Assembly: GCF_000720115.1 (NCBI RefSeq)
Contig: NZ_JOIR01000011.1
Location: 62,001 to 126,000, forward strand
DNA: 64,000 bases
From: Streptomyces sp. NRRL F-2580
GTDB taxonomy: Bacteria; Actinomycetota; Actinomycetes; Streptomycetales; Streptomycetaceae
Direction: 5' to 3'
Program-made: the position numbers and the translations under genes
Shown: piece after piece, positions 9,001 to 21,067 of the stretch
Layout: each line of letters opens with the position of its first letter
How positions within the stretch are numbered: position 1 is the first letter of the stretch
The notes under the pieces: generated by a model
The model's database searches: none
Told to the model about the DNA's origin: nothing
What the model saw: the letters and a program-made list of their open reading frames with translations, nothing else

Positions 9001-9049
9001 ACCACCCCGCCCGGTCCCGCCTTCCTCACCCGACAGGGAGCCTCCCGCC

Positions 9050-9982
9050 ATGAAGCGTCTCGCCACCGTCGCCCTGACCGCCCTCGCCCCCATCTCCTGG
9101 GGCTCCACCTACGCCGTGGCCACCGAACTGCTGCCGCCCGACCGGCCGCTGTTCACCGGCGTCATGCGGGCCCTTCCCGCCGGCCTGCTGCTGACCGCCC
9201 TGGCCCGTACCCTGCCCAAGGGCGCGTGGTGGTGGAAGTCCGCCGTCCTCGGCACCCTCAACATCGGCGCCTTCTTCCCGCTCCTCTTCCTCTCCGCCTA
9301 CCGGCTCCCCGGCGGCGTCGCGGCCGTACTGGGCGCCGTCGGCCCGCTGTTCGTCGTGGGACTCGCCGCCCTCGTCCTCGGGGAGCGGGCGAGCCTGCGC
9401 ACCGTACTGGCCGCCGTCGTGGGGGCGTTGGGCGTGAGCATGGTCGTCCTGACCGCCGAGGCGAAGCTCGACCTCGTCGGCGTCATCGCCGGTGTGATCT
9501 CCTCCGCCTCCATGGGCGCCGGCACCGTCATGACCAAGCGCTGGGGCCGCCCCGAGGGCGTCGGCCCGCTGGCCATGACCGGCTGGCAGCTCACCGCCGG
9601 CGGGCTGTTCATCATCCCGGTGGCCGCCCTCGTCGAGGGAGCCCCGCCCGCGCTCGACGGGAGCGCCTTCCTCGGCTACGGCTACATGATGCTGATCAAC
9701 ACCGGGATCGCGTACTGGCTCTGGTTCCGCGGCATCGGCCGGCTCACCGCCACCTCGGTCACCCTGCTCGGCCCGCTCTCCCCGCTCACCGCCGCCGTCA
9801 TCGGCTGGGCCGCGCTCGGCCAGGCGCTCTCGCCCGTACAGCTCGTCGGCATGGCGATCGCCTTCGGGGCCACCGTCGCCGGTCAGCTGGCGGCCGCCCG
9901 CACCCCCCAATCATTCAGTTCTCCTGAAAAGAACGATCAGAACATTTCGATGGACCTGATGGATGACGGGGTGCGACGGTAG
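9050..9982 (+). CDS. EamA/DMT-family transporter
   Basis: A 310-residue member of the drug/metabolite transporter superfamily with ten predicted helices in two EamA repeats (about 5-135 and 145-280). Typical motifs are ISWGSTYAVATELLPP near the N-terminus and LGAVGPLFVVGLAALVLGE at the end of the first repeat. Start ATG 9050 follows GGGAGC. It probably shares a transcript with the MFS gene. The last 25 residues are odd: the codons turn AT-rich (9905-9965) and encode a polar tail (SFSSPEKNDQNISMD) beyond the usual family end. This stretch looks like a promoter region captured in the reading frame. The substrate is unknown. Confidence 0.88.
   Translation: MKRLATVALTALAPISWGSTYAVATELLPPDRPLFTGVMRALPAGLLLTALARTLPKGAWWWKSAVLGTLNIGAFFPLLFLSAYRLPGGVAAVLGAVGPLFVVGLAALVLGERASLRTVLAAVVGALGVSMVVLTAEAKLDLVGVIAGVISSASMGAGTVMTKRWGRPEGVGPLAMTGWQLTAGGLFIIPVAALVEGAPPALDGSAFLGYGYMMLINTGIAYWLWFRGIGRLTATSVTLLGPLSPLTAAVIGWAALGQALSPVQLVGMAIAFGATVAGQLAAARTPQSFSSPEKNDQNISMDLMDDGVRR
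9914..9928. promoter_or_regulatory. LysR-box-like palindrome
   Basis: TTCAG-N5-CTGAA is a perfect T-N11-A palindrome inside the AT-rich 3' end of the first EamA gene, about 95 bases before the next gene. It matches the general form of LysR binding sites, and a LysR gene lies downstream at 11042. Confidence 0.4.
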
Positions 9983-10023
9983 GGCACACGCACCACCCGC
10001 CGACTCCGAGGAGCAGACCCACA

Positions 10024-11031
10024 GTGGCCGTCATGGACCGCGTCCGTACCGTCTCGCAGACCGAGCCCGGCAACACCGGCAGGAAGGGTGTCGCCGGGCT
10101 CGGCGTGCTCCTCGCGCTGCTCGCGACGGTCGTCTGGTCCGGCAGCTTCGTCGCCACCCGGGGAATGGCCGAGACCGTCCCGCCCGTCCAGGCCGTCTTC
10201 TGGCGCTGGATCATCGCCCTCGTCGCCGTCGCCCCCTTCGCCGCCCGCCAGGCGTGGCAGCAGCGCGCCCTGATCCGGCGGCACTTCGGCTACATCGCCC
10301 TCGCGTCGCTGTTCGGCGTCGCCCTCTACAACACCCTCGTGCACCAGGCCGGACTGACCACCTCCGCCTCCAACATGGGCATGATCATGGCCGCCTCGCC
10401 CGTCATCATGGCGCTCTACGCCCGCCTCGGCGGCGAACGGCTCGGCAAGCGGCGCACCTTCGGCATGCTGCTCGCCGCCTTCGGCGTGCTGCTGCTCGTC
10501 GGGGACGGCTCCCTCGGCTTCGACTTCGGCGCCGGCGACCTGTGGATGTTCGCCGCCGCCCTCTCGTTCGCCACGTACAGCGCCCTGCTCAAGCGCAAGC
10601 CCGCCGAACTGGGCGGACTGGCCTTCCTGATCACCACCTTCGTCCTCGGCGCGCTGATGCTGGCGCCCGTCTACGCCGTCTCCGTCTCCGTGCAGGGCGG
10701 CTTCGAGGTCACCACCGGGACGGTCGGACCGCTGCTGTACGTCGGGGTCTTCTCCTCGGCCGTCGCCTTCTTCGCCTGGAACAAGGCGATCACGATCATC
10801 GGGGCGGCCCGCGCCGGAGTCGTCTACTACCTCCAGCCGGTGTGCGTGGCGGGGCTCGGCTTCCTGCTCCTGGGCGAGCACACAGGACCGGCGCAACTGC
10901 TCTGCATGGCGTTGATCCTGGGCGGTGTGGGGCTGGGGAGCGTCGTGTCGGTGAGGCCGGATCAGCCCGCGGTGCCAGGCGTCGCGGGCCCGGCCTCACC
11001 GACACGACGCTCCCCCAGTGCGCGGCGGTAG
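10024..11031 (+). CDS. EamA/DMT-family transporter, second copy
   Basis: A 335-residue transporter with ten helices in two EamA repeats. The GTG at 10024 lies ten bases after GAGGAG; the ATG at 10033 is too far from it. Motifs include VVWSGSFVATRGMAETVPP and FRW-type FWRWIIALVAVAP in helix 2, and GVVYYLQPVCVAGLGFLLLGE at the end of the second repeat. It differs clearly from the preceding EamA protein, so it is not a recent duplication. Its last 30 or so codons are built into a 26-base perfect inverted repeat, which makes the C-terminal sequence (SVRPDQPAVPG...) unlikely to be under protein-level selection. The next gene is a LysR regulator, a common pairing. Confidence 0.88.
   Translation: MAVMDRVRTVSQTEPGNTGRKGVAGLGVLLALLATVVWSGSFVATRGMAETVPPVQAVFWRWIIALVAVAPFAARQAWQQRALIRRHFGYIALASLFGVALYNTLVHQAGLTTSASNMGMIMAASPVIMALYARLGGERLGKRRTFGMLLAAFGVLLLVGDGSLGFDFGAGDLWMFAAALSFATYSALLKRKPAELGGLAFLITTFVLGALMLAPVYAVSVSVQGGFEVTTGTVGPLLYVGVFSSAVAFFAWNKAITIIGAARAGVVYYLQPVCVAGLGFLLLGEHTGPAQLLCMALILGGVGLGSVVSVRPDQPAVPGVAGPASPTRRSPSARR
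10935..11015. terminator. 26-base perfect inverted repeat across the 3' end of the EamA gene
   Basis: Arms 10935-10960 (GGGGAGCGTCGTGTCGGTGA...) and 10990-11015 are exact complements with a 29-base loop. The structure ends 16 bases before the stop codon and just before the LysR promoter, so it probably insulates the two transcripts. Confidence 0.6.
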
Positions 11032-11034
11032 GTT
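11029..11034 (+). promoter_or_regulatory. -10 element TAGGTT before the LysR gene
   Basis: TAGGTT ends seven bases before ATG 11042 and no ribosome site is present, which points to a leaderless mRNA. The element overlaps the stop codon of the upstream transporter. Confidence 0.55.
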
Positions 11035-11041
11035 CGGGCCC

Positions 11042-11941
11042 ATGATCGAGTGGGACATCAAGAAGCTGCGGATCCTGCGGGCCCTCGCCGAACAGGGGAC
11101 CGTGACCGCGACGGCCGAGGCGCTGCACATGACGCCCTCGGCCGTTTCGCAGCAGCTGACGAACCTCGCCCGGCAGCTGGGGGTGACCCTGCTGGAGGCC
11201 GAGGGGCGGCGGGTCCGCCTCACCGACGCGGCCCACCTCGTACTGCGGCACGCGGAGGCGGTGTTCGCGCAGCTGGAGGCGGCCGACGCGGAGCTGGCCG
11301 GATATCTGGCCGGGGACGCGGGCGAGGTACGGGTCGGCGCCTTCTCCACGGCCGTGCCGGCGCTCGTGGTCCCGGCGGTGGCGGCCCTGCGCAAGACCCG
11401 TCCGGGGGTGGAGGTACGGGTCCGGGAGGCCGAGGCGGCGGAGTCGTACGAGCTCCTGTCGGCCGGGGGCGTGGACCTGGCCCTGTCGCTGGCCGCGCAC
11501 GCGCCGACCGCGCGGGACGCCCGGTTCACCCGGGTGACGCTCCTGGAGGACCCGCTGGACGTGGCGCTCCCGCCGGGGCATCCGCTGGCGGGCGCGGCGG
11601 GGCTTCGGCTGGCGGACCTGTCCGGCGACCGGTGGATCTACGGGGGCAGCGGCCCTTGGTCGGAGATCACCCGCGGCGCGTGCGAGGCGGCGGGCTTCGT
11701 CCCGGAACAGGCGCACTCGGCGTCGGGGTGGACGGCGATCCTGGCGATGGTGGAGGCGGGGATGGGGGTGGCGCTGGTTCCGCGCATGGTGTCGAGCCGG
11801 GCGTCGGGCGTGGCGGTGCGGGTGCTGTCGCGGGACCGGCCGACGCGGCACGTGATCGCCGCGGTCCGGCGGGGCGCCGAGTCCGCGCCCGCGCTGTCCC
11901 ACGTCCTGGCCGCGCTGCGCGCCGTCGCCTCCGCCCGCTGA
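11042..11941 (+). CDS. LysR-family transcriptional regulator
   Basis: A 299-residue regulator starting at ATG 11042 (MIEWDIKKLRILRALAEQG). The N-terminal winged helix (2-60) includes TVTATAEALHMTPSAVSQQL, the usual LysR helix-turn-helix. The co-inducer domain (about 90-295) contains HPLAGAAGLRLADLSGDRWI and ends with a long helix. An upstream in-frame start at 11018 would add eight residues without any support. The likely targets are the adjacent EamA gene, whose upstream region carries a T-N11-A palindrome at 9914, and the lysR gene itself. The co-inducer is unknown. The gene ends convergent to pepN across a dispersed repeat. Confidence 0.9.
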   Translation: MIEWDIKKLRILRALAEQGTVTATAEALHMTPSAVSQQLTNLARQLGVTLLEAEGRRVRLTDAAHLVLRHAEAVFAQLEAADAELAGYLAGDAGEVRVGAFSTAVPALVVPAVAALRKTRPGVEVRVREAEAAESYELLSAGGVDLALSLAAHAPTARDARFTRVTLLEDPLDVALPPGHPLAGAAGLRLADLSGDRWIYGGSGPWSEITRGACEAAGFVPEQAHSASGWTAILAMVEAGMGVALVPRMVSSRASGVAVRVLSRDRPTRHVIAAVRRGAESAPALSHVLAALRAVASAR

Positions 11942-11983
11942 CCGCGGGTGGCCGCTGCGCGGAGCCGTCTCCCCGCCCCCTGC

Positions 11984-12060
11984 CCTCAAACGCCGGGCGG
12001 GCTGAGAGATCCAGCCCCGCCGGCGTTTGAGGCGCGGGGTCTGGGGCGGAGCCCCAGCAG
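11984..12060. repeat. Dispersed GC-rich inverted repeat, copy 2
   Basis: CCTCAAACGCCGGGCGGGCTG (from 11984) faces CAGCCCCGCCGGCGTTTGAGG (to 12032), followed by CTGGGGC-GGA-GCCCCAG. It lies between the convergent lysR and pepN genes, as expected for a bidirectional terminator. Confidence 0.8.
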
Positions 12061-12118
12061 GGTCGCCGCACCCGCGGGAGACGTTGCTTCCGCGGGTGCG
12101 GGCGGAGCCCGGGGGCCC

Positions 12119-14710
12119 TCAGACCTGAGCGGCAGCGGCAGCGGCGTCGGCCGCCTGGGCCTTCAGCGCCCGCTCGACGCCCGCGCGGGACTCCGAGACG
12201 AGGCGGCGCAGCGCGGCGTTCGGCTCGGCCGAGGTGAGCCACGCGTCCGTCGCGTCCAGCGTGTCCGCGGAGACCTGGAGCGTCGGGTACAGCCCCACCG
12301 CGATCTGCTGGGCGATCTCGTGGCTGCGGGTGTCCCAGACCTCCTTGACCGCCGCGAAGTACTTCGCGGTGTACGGGGCCAGCAGCTCGCGCTGGTCGGT
12401 CTGGACGAAGCCGCCGATCACGGCCTCCTGCACCGCGTTGGGGAGGTCCGCGGACTCCACCACCGAGGCCCACGCCTGAGCCTTGGCCTCGGCCGTCGGG
12501 CGGGCCGCCCGCGCGGTCGCCGCGTGGCGCTCACCGGCCGCGGTGGGGTCCCGCTCCAGCTCCGCCGCGATGGCCCCCTCCTCGGCGATGCCCGTCGCGG
12601 CGAGCCGCTCCAGGAACGTCCAGCGCAGCTCGGTGTCGACGGCCAGGCCCTCGATCTCCGCCGCGCCGTCGAGCAGTGCCGACAGGTAGGTGAGCTGTCC
12701 CTCGGTGCGGGCCGTGGCCGCGAAGGCCCGGGCCCAGGCGAGCTGGTGGTCGCTGCCCGGCGCCGCGGCACGCAGGTGCTCCAGCGTGGCCTCGGTCCAG
12801 GCCGCCAGGCCCTGCTCCCGCCACGCCGGGTCGGCGTACAGGTCCACGGCCAGCTTCACCTGGCGGTGCAGCGACTGGACGACGCCGATGTCGGTCTCCT
12901 TGCCGATGCCCGAGAGGACCAGCGCGAGGTAGTCGCGGGTGGCGAGCTCGCCGTCCCGCGTCATGTCCCAGGCGGAGGCCCAGCACAGGGCGCGCGGCAG
13001 GGACTCCGCGAAATCCCCGATGTGCGCCGTGACCGTGGCGAGGGACTCCTCGTCGAGGCGGACCTTCGCGTACGACAGGTCGTCGTCGTTCAGCAGGACG
13101 ACCGCCGGGCGGGCCCGTCCGGCGAGCTCCGGCACCGTGGTGAGCGCGCCCTCGATGTCCAGCTCGATCCGGTCGGTGCGCACGAGGGCGCCGTCCTGGA
13201 GCTCGTACAGGCCGACCGCGATGCGGTGCGGGCGCAGGGTGGGCTCGCCCTTGGCGCCGGCGGGCAGCGCGGGCGCCTCCTGGCGGATGCCGAAGGCGGT
13301 GATCAGGCCGTCCGCGTCGGTGGTGATCTCCGGGCGCAGGATGTTGATGCCGGCGGTCTCCAGCCACGCCTTCGACCAGGCGGTCAGGTCGCGGCCGGAG
13401 GTCTCCTCCAGGGCGCCCAGCAGGTCGGAGAGGCGCGTGTTCCCGAAGGCGTGCGCCTTGAAGTACGCCTGCACGCCCTTGAAGAAGGCGTCCTGGCCGA
13501 CGTAGGCGACGAGCTGCTTGAGCACCGAGGCGCCCTTGGCGTACGTGATGCCGTCGAAGTTGACGAGGACGTCGTCCAGGTCACGGATGTCGGCCATGAT
13601 CGGGTGCGTGGAGGGCAGCTGGTCCTGCCGGTACGCCCACGTTTTCATGGAGTTGGCGAAGGTGGTCCACGCGTGCGGCCACTTCGAGCCCTCGGCGTAC
13701 GCCTGGCAGGCGATCGACGTGTAGGTGGCGAACGACTCGTTCAGCCACAGGTCGTTCCACCACTCCATGGTGACCAGGTCGCCGAACCACATGTGCGCGA
13801 GCTCGTGGAGGATCGTCTCCGCGCGCACCTCGTACGCCGCGTCCGTCACCTTCGAGCGGAAGACGTACTGGTCACGGATGGTGACCGCGCCCGCGTTCTC
13901 CATCGCGCCCGCGTTGAACTCCGGGACGAAGAGCTGGTCGTACTTGGCGAAGGGGTAGTCGTAGGCGAACTTCTCCTGGAACCAGTCGAAGCCCTGCCGG
14001 GTCACGTCGAAGATCGCGTCCGCGTCGAGGAACTCGGCGAGCGAGGGACGGCAGTAGATGCCGAGCGGTACGGACTGGCCGTCCTTGCCCTCGTACGAGC
14101 TGTGCACCGCGTGGTACGGGCCGACGATGAGCGCCGTGATGTACGTGGAGATGCGCGGGGTCGGCTCGAAGCGCCAGACGTTGTCCTTGACGTCGGCGGC
14201 CTCCGGCGTCGGGGAGTTCGAGATGACCGTCCAGCCCTCGGGAGCCGTCACGGTGAACTGGAACGTGGCCTTCAGGTCGGGCTGCTCGAAGCTGGCGAAG
14301 ACCCGCCGCGCGTCCGGCACCTCGAACTGGGTGTAGAGGTAGGCCTGCTGGTCGACCGGGTCCACGAAGCGGTGCAGGCCCTCGCCGGTGTTGGTGTAGG
14401 CGCAGTCCGCGACGACCCGGAGCTCGTTGGCCCCGGCCGCCAGGTGGTCCAGGGCGATGCGGGAGTCCCGGAAGACCGCCGCGACGTCCAGCGACCTGCC
14501 GTTGAGGACGACCTCGTGCACGGCCGGTGCGACCAGGTCGATGAAGGTCTCGGCCCCGGCCTCGGCCGACTGGAAGCGCACGGTGGTCACGGACGGGTAG
14601 GTGCCACCTTCCTGCGCCCCGCTGAGATCGAGTTCGATCTCGTAGGAGTCGACGGTGAGCAGCTTTGCCCGCTGCTGAGCCTCTTCACGGGTGAGATTCG
14701 TGCCTGGCAC
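12119..14710 (-). CDS. pepN: Aminopeptidase N (M1 family), copy 1
   Basis: An 863-residue cytoplasmic zinc aminopeptidase that removes N-terminal residues from peptides. GTG 14710 follows AAAGGAGA. Domain order is an N-terminal beta domain (1-195), a thermolysin-like catalytic domain (about 200-440) and an ERAP1-C-like helical domain (about 510-860). The substrate-binding motif GAMEN (268-272), the zinc motif HELAH (302-306) and the third ligand Glu325 in NESFA are intact. A second pepN lies at 24609-27164 with the same start (MPG-NL) and architecture. This copy has its own upstream region and ends at a dispersed repeat. Confidence 0.95.
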   Translation of the reverse strand: MPGTNLTREEAQQRAKLLTVDSYEIELDLSGAQEGGTYPSVTTVRFQSAEAGAETFIDLVAPAVHEVVLNGRSLDVAAVFRDSRIALDHLAAGANELRVVADCAYTNTGEGLHRFVDPVDQQAYLYTQFEVPDARRVFASFEQPDLKATFQFTVTAPEGWTVISNSPTPEAADVKDNVWRFEPTPRISTYITALIVGPYHAVHSSYEGKDGQSVPLGIYCRPSLAEFLDADAIFDVTRQGFDWFQEKFAYDYPFAKYDQLFVPEFNAGAMENAGAVTIRDQYVFRSKVTDAAYEVRAETILHELAHMWFGDLVTMEWWNDLWLNESFATYTSIACQAYAEGSKWPHAWTTFANSMKTWAYRQDQLPSTHPIMADIRDLDDVLVNFDGITYAKGASVLKQLVAYVGQDAFFKGVQAYFKAHAFGNTRLSDLLGALEETSGRDLTAWSKAWLETAGINILRPEITTDADGLITAFGIRQEAPALPAGAKGEPTLRPHRIAVGLYELQDGALVRTDRIELDIEGALTTVPELAGRARPAVVLLNDDDLSYAKVRLDEESLATVTAHIGDFAESLPRALCWASAWDMTRDGELATRDYLALVLSGIGKETDIGVVQSLHRQVKLAVDLYADPAWREQGLAAWTEATLEHLRAAAPGSDHQLAWARAFAATARTEGQLTYLSALLDGAAEIEGLAVDTELRWTFLERLAATGIAEEGAIAAELERDPTAAGERHAATARAARPTAEAKAQAWASVVESADLPNAVQEAVIGGFVQTDQRELLAPYTAKYFAAVKEVWDTRSHEIAQQIAVGLYPTLQVSADTLDATDAWLTSAEPNAALRRLVSESRAGVERALKAQAADAAAAAAQV

Positions 14711-14825
14711 GCGGTCATCTCCTTTGATGGTGACGTTGCCCCGTCATCCTTCCACGAGGGGGGCGTCACCGGCGCGGAGTAATCCACCGGCGAACACGGG
14801 GGCGGAAACCGGCCGGATACGGCGA

Positions 14826-14858
14826 AAGGGGAGGAAGCCGCACGGGCTTCCTCCCCTT
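14826..14858. terminator. Terminator downstream of asd
   Basis: A 14-base stem AAGGGGAGGAAGCC (14826-14839) and its complement (14845-14858) with a five-base loop, 16 bases beyond the asd stop codon on the minus strand. Confidence 0.7.
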
Positions 14859-14874
14859 CGTCGCACGGGCGGCG

Positions 14875-17657
<2,783 letters not shown>

Positions 17658-17687
17658 GCCCGTAGCGCGCGGGTCGGAGGAGACAGG

Positions 17688-17719
17688 CGGGGGCGGTGCT
17701 CGTACGAGCACCGCCCCCG
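17688..17719. terminator. Bidirectional terminator, perfect palindrome
   Basis: CGGGGGCGGTGCTCGT and its exact complement meet at 17703/17704 with no unpaired centre. An outer GACAG/CTGTC extends the stem past one bulged base. It lies between the convergent M28 and S8 peptidase genes. Confidence 0.85.
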
Positions 17720-17743
17720 CTGTCGTCTCAGGTGCCTACCGGG

Positions 17744-20700
17744 TTACGGGAGGACCTTCTCGATCTGCACGCTGCCGGTGCCGGCGGCGGTGCCGCGGGC
17801 GTTGAGCAGCTGGACCTGGCCGAAGAACTGCCGGCCCTCGGGGGCCGCGCTGTTGACCAGGACGTTCGCCGAGACGGACGCCGAGGCGCCGTTGGCGAGG
17901 TTCACCGCGGCGCTCTCGTCGACCTGGACGGAGCCCAGGGCGGCCGAGAAGAACACGTCGCGGTAGTCGTACGTGGTGGTGCCGGCCGGGATCGCGTAGC
18001 CGATGACCTTGACGCTGTAGGTGCCGGCGGCCGGGTTGACCAGGCTCACGGCCTCCTCGGAGTCGCCGTCGGCGGAGGAGCCGACCTTGACGCCGTCCTT
18101 GTAGACCTCGAGGTCGAGGTCCGCACCGGTGTCGGAGACCTTGCCGATGGCGACGTCGAGGCGGGAGACGCCCTCGCCGATCGTGACCTCGGAGGTCTGG
18201 GTCTCACCGTTCGCGATGGTCGGCTTGGCGACCTTCGCGGAGCCGAGCGGGCCGCCCTTGAGCTTGCCGCCGGAGATGGCCGCGGCGTCGTTCTTGACGG
18301 TCCACTGGACCGGCGCCGGGGTGCCCTGCTTGACCTCGGGGAGGACCTTGACCGCCGGGTCGAAGCCCGCGCCGAGGACGGAGACGTCCAGCTTGAACGG
18401 GTTGTCGAGCAGCGGCGACGTACGGCGCGACTCGACCTCGATCTCCCAGACGCCCGGCTGCGGCTCGGCGTACGAACGCAGGTCGGGGCGGCAGGCGTTG
18501 GCCGGGTTGTCGTAGTTCGGGTAGCACTGGGTGGTCGCGCTGTCCTCGACGCCCACACCGTACGGGTGGATCGAGATGAAGCGCGTCTGGCTGCCCGGCT
18601 TGAGACCGCCGAGGGCGACCTCCAGCGTCTTCGCGCCCTGCGGCACGGTGACGAAGTACGACTTGTGGCTGTTGCGCTGCACCGAGGAGGTGTCCGAGAA
18701 CGTGAACGACGGCTTCGCCAGTGGGGCGGAGGCGACGACGGTCGTCAGGATCTGCTTGTCGATGCCCTCGGTGGTCTCGTCGTCCAGCTGCAGGATGCCG
18801 CTGTGGACGCCGGCCGACTTCACGTTGGCCTCGACCTTGATGGTGACGGGCTTGTTCAGCGGCAGGGTGACGTAGTCGTAACCGCCGACGACCTTGAAGG
18901 TGCCGTCGTTGTTGCGCCAGCTCAGGTCGTGCCGGGTGCCGTACTTGACGCCCGTGGTGCGGGTGACGACGACGTCGTAGACCTTCTTCTGGCCGACCTT
19001 GAGGCCGCCCTCGCGGTCGTAGAGGCCGGTGCCGAAGCCCGGGGTCTTCAGGAACTGGTCGATCGCGGTGTCGACCGGCGCCTTGACGGTGAACTCATTG
19101 GCCTTCGCGTCGCGCTGGATGGACTCCCACGCGCCGGGGACGTTGATCAGGCCGGAGCCCTGGGCGTGCGCCGGGACGTCGTCGATCTTCTTCGCGGTGC
19201 TGGTGAGCGCCACGCGCAGGCTCGCCGGGGTCAGCTTGATGTTCTGCTGCTTGGCGGCCGAGATCAGCAGGGCGCTGGCGCCCGTCGCCTGCGGCGAGGA
19301 CATCGAGGTGCCCTGGAGCATGCCGTAACCGGCCGGCAGGGTGTAGCCGGCCTCCTTCACGGGCGCGCCGGGCAGCCAGGTCTGGATGGTGTTGATGGCC
19401 GCGCCGGGGGCGGTGATGGTCGGCGTGAACCCGCCGTCCTCACGCGGACCGCGCGAGGAGAAGGGGAACATGTTGTACTTCTTGGTCACGCCGGAGCCGT
19501 AGTTGGCGGCCCAGGTCTCCTTGGAGACCGCGGCACCCACGGAGATGACCTTGTCCGCGAGACCGGGGTCGCCGATGGTGTTGACACCGGGGCCCTCGTT
19601 GCCCGCCGAGATGACGAGCTGGACACCGTAGGTGTCGATGAGGTTCTTGTAGAGCTCCGAGCGTGCGTTGTTGCCGTCGTTCAGTGCCGGCAGACCGCCG
19701 ATGGACATGTTGACGATGTCCACGCCGCGGTTGACGACCAGGTCGATCATGCCCTCGGTCAGCGCGATGTTGGTGCAGCCGCCGGACCAGGAGCAGGCGC
19801 GCGAGGAGACGAGCTTCGCGCCGGGCGCCTCGCCGTTCATCGCGCCGCCGAAGAGGCCGTTGGCGGCGGTGATGCCGGCGACGTGCGTGCCGTGCTCGGA
19901 CTCGATGATGCCGACGTTGACGAAGTCGGCCTTCTTGCCGACCCAGTCACCGCCCAGCGGGTCCATCGGGACGTCCTTGCGGATCTCGATCACGAACGGG
20001 ATGCGCTCGGCGACGTCGGTCGCCGGGTTGTCCGTACCGAAATAGCCGATCTGGTAGCCGTCCTTGTACGGCTTCATCGGCTCGTTGTTCGTGAAGTCGC
20101 CGTCCTGGTCGGTGTCGACGCGGACGGTGCCGGCGGCGACGTCGTAGAGCAGGCCGAACCGGTCGGTGGTGTCCCCGTCCCGGTTGACGTCGCCCTTCAT
20201 GTCGCCGGTGGCGGTGATCGACTCGCTGAACCGGCTCCACTGGAAGGCGCCCTCGGGGGCCTTCCAGCTCTGGCCGCCCGCGGTGAAGGTGCCGCCGGAG
20301 GAGGTGACCGGGGTGATCTGGGCGCGCCAGGTGGCGTCGCCGTCGGTGATCGGGTCGGTGGCCGTGACCCAGTCGACGATCTTGCGCTCGCCGGTGGTGG
20401 TCTTCTGCAGGGCCGGGTGGCCGAGGTCGACGCCCGAGTCCATGATGCCGATGGTCACGCCACGGCCGTCGGCCTGCGGGTTCTGCTTCACGAAGTCAAC
20501 GGCACCCGTCTCGAAGGACGGGTTGTACGGGTTCTTCGCCGGGGTGTTCTTGTCCGGCGCCGGGTACGTCTCGGCGGCGGTCTTCTTGACCGCGCCCGAC
20601 TCGCCCTTGGCGTCGGGGCGGGGGTCCGGCAGCTGGATCTCGTGCCGCAGGTCGATTCCGTGCACCGAGGACAGCTTGGCGGCCGCCTTCAGCGCGGCCT

Positions 20701-21067
20701 CCGCCTTGCCGGTGGGCACGGTGGCCCGCACGTAACCGAGGTTGTCGTACGTCCGGCCCACCGAGGCGCCCTGGACGGCACCCAGCTGGTCGGAGACCTG
20801 CTTGGTCTGCCCGGGGGCGGTCGCGACCATGACGGTGACGTTCGCGTCACCCTTGGCCTTGGCCTCCTGGAGCAGCTCGGCGTCGGCCGAACCGAGCTTC
20901 TGGTCGGCGGACTTGACCGCGGGCGTGGTGCCCGGGGTGTCCGCGCCGGTGACCGCGAACGCGGGCGCGGCGCCGGTGGCCGCGAGGGCGGCGACCAGGC
21001 CGGCCGCGGCCGCGACGCGTGCGACGCGTCTGGCCCCGGGTATGGAGCTGGGGGATTCGAGGGTCAT
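17744..21067 (-). CDS. Secreted subtilisin-family (S8) serine protease, large form
   Basis: A 1107-residue secreted protease. I choose ATG 21067 because AGGG lies six bases before it; ATG 21073 is two codons earlier. A signal peptide covers about 1-38 and an inhibitor-like propeptide about 75-145. The catalytic triad is complete: Asp210 in IMDSGVDLGHP, His392 in HGTHVAGI and Ser588 in GTSMSSPQ, with Asn of the oxyanion hole in ISAGNEGPG. A 130-residue insertion between Asp and His includes a calcium-site-like stretch (DVNRDGDTTD). The C-terminal 400 residues are beta-rich modules, including a prepeptidase-type domain near the end. It resembles large streptomycete S8 proteases; the substrate is unknown. 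Confidence 0.93.
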   Translation of the reverse strand: MTLESPSSIPGARRVARVAAAAGLVAALAATGAAPAFAVTGADTPGTTPAVKSADQKLGSADAELLQEAKAKGDANVTVMVATAPGQTKQVSDQLGAVQGASVGRTYDNLGYVRATVPTGKAEAALKAAAKLSSVHGIDLRHEIQLPDPRPDAKGESGAVKKTAAETYPAPDKNTPAKNPYNPSFETGAVDFVKQNPQADGRGVTIGIMDSGVDLGHPALQKTTTGERKIVDWVTATDPITDGDATWRAQITPVTSSGGTFTAGGQSWKAPEGAFQWSRFSESITATGDMKGDVNRDGDTTDRFGLLYDVAAGTVRVDTDQDGDFTNNEPMKPYKDGYQIGYFGTDNPATDVAERIPFVIEIRKDVPMDPLGGDWVGKKADFVNVGIIESEHGTHVAGITAANGLFGGAMNGEAPGAKLVSSRACSWSGGCTNIALTEGMIDLVVNRGVDIVNMSIGGLPALNDGNNARSELYKNLIDTYGVQLVISAGNEGPGVNTIGDPGLADKVISVGAAVSKETWAANYGSGVTKKYNMFPFSSRGPREDGGFTPTITAPGAAINTIQTWLPGAPVKEAGYTLPAGYGMLQGTSMSSPQATGASALLISAAKQQNIKLTPASLRVALTSTAKKIDDVPAHAQGSGLINVPGAWESIQRDAKANEFTVKAPVDTAIDQFLKTPGFGTGLYDREGGLKVGQKKVYDVVVTRTTGVKYGTRHDLSWRNNDGTFKVVGGYDYVTLPLNKPVTIKVEANVKSAGVHSGILQLDDETTEGIDKQILTTVVASAPLAKPSFTFSDTSSVQRNSHKSYFVTVPQGAKTLEVALGGLKPGSQTRFISIHPYGVGVEDSATTQCYPNYDNPANACRPDLRSYAEPQPGVWEIEVESRRTSPLLDNPFKLDVSVLGAGFDPAVKVLPEVKQGTPAPVQWTVKNDAAAISGGKLKGGPLGSAKVAKPTIANGETQTSEVTIGEGVSRLDVAIGKVSDTGADLDLEVYKDGVKVGSSADGDSEEAVSLVNPAAGTYSVKVIGYAIPAGTTTYDYRDVFFSAALGSVQVDESAAVNLANGASASVSANVLVNSAAPEGRQFFGQVQLLNARGTAAGTGSVQIEKVLP

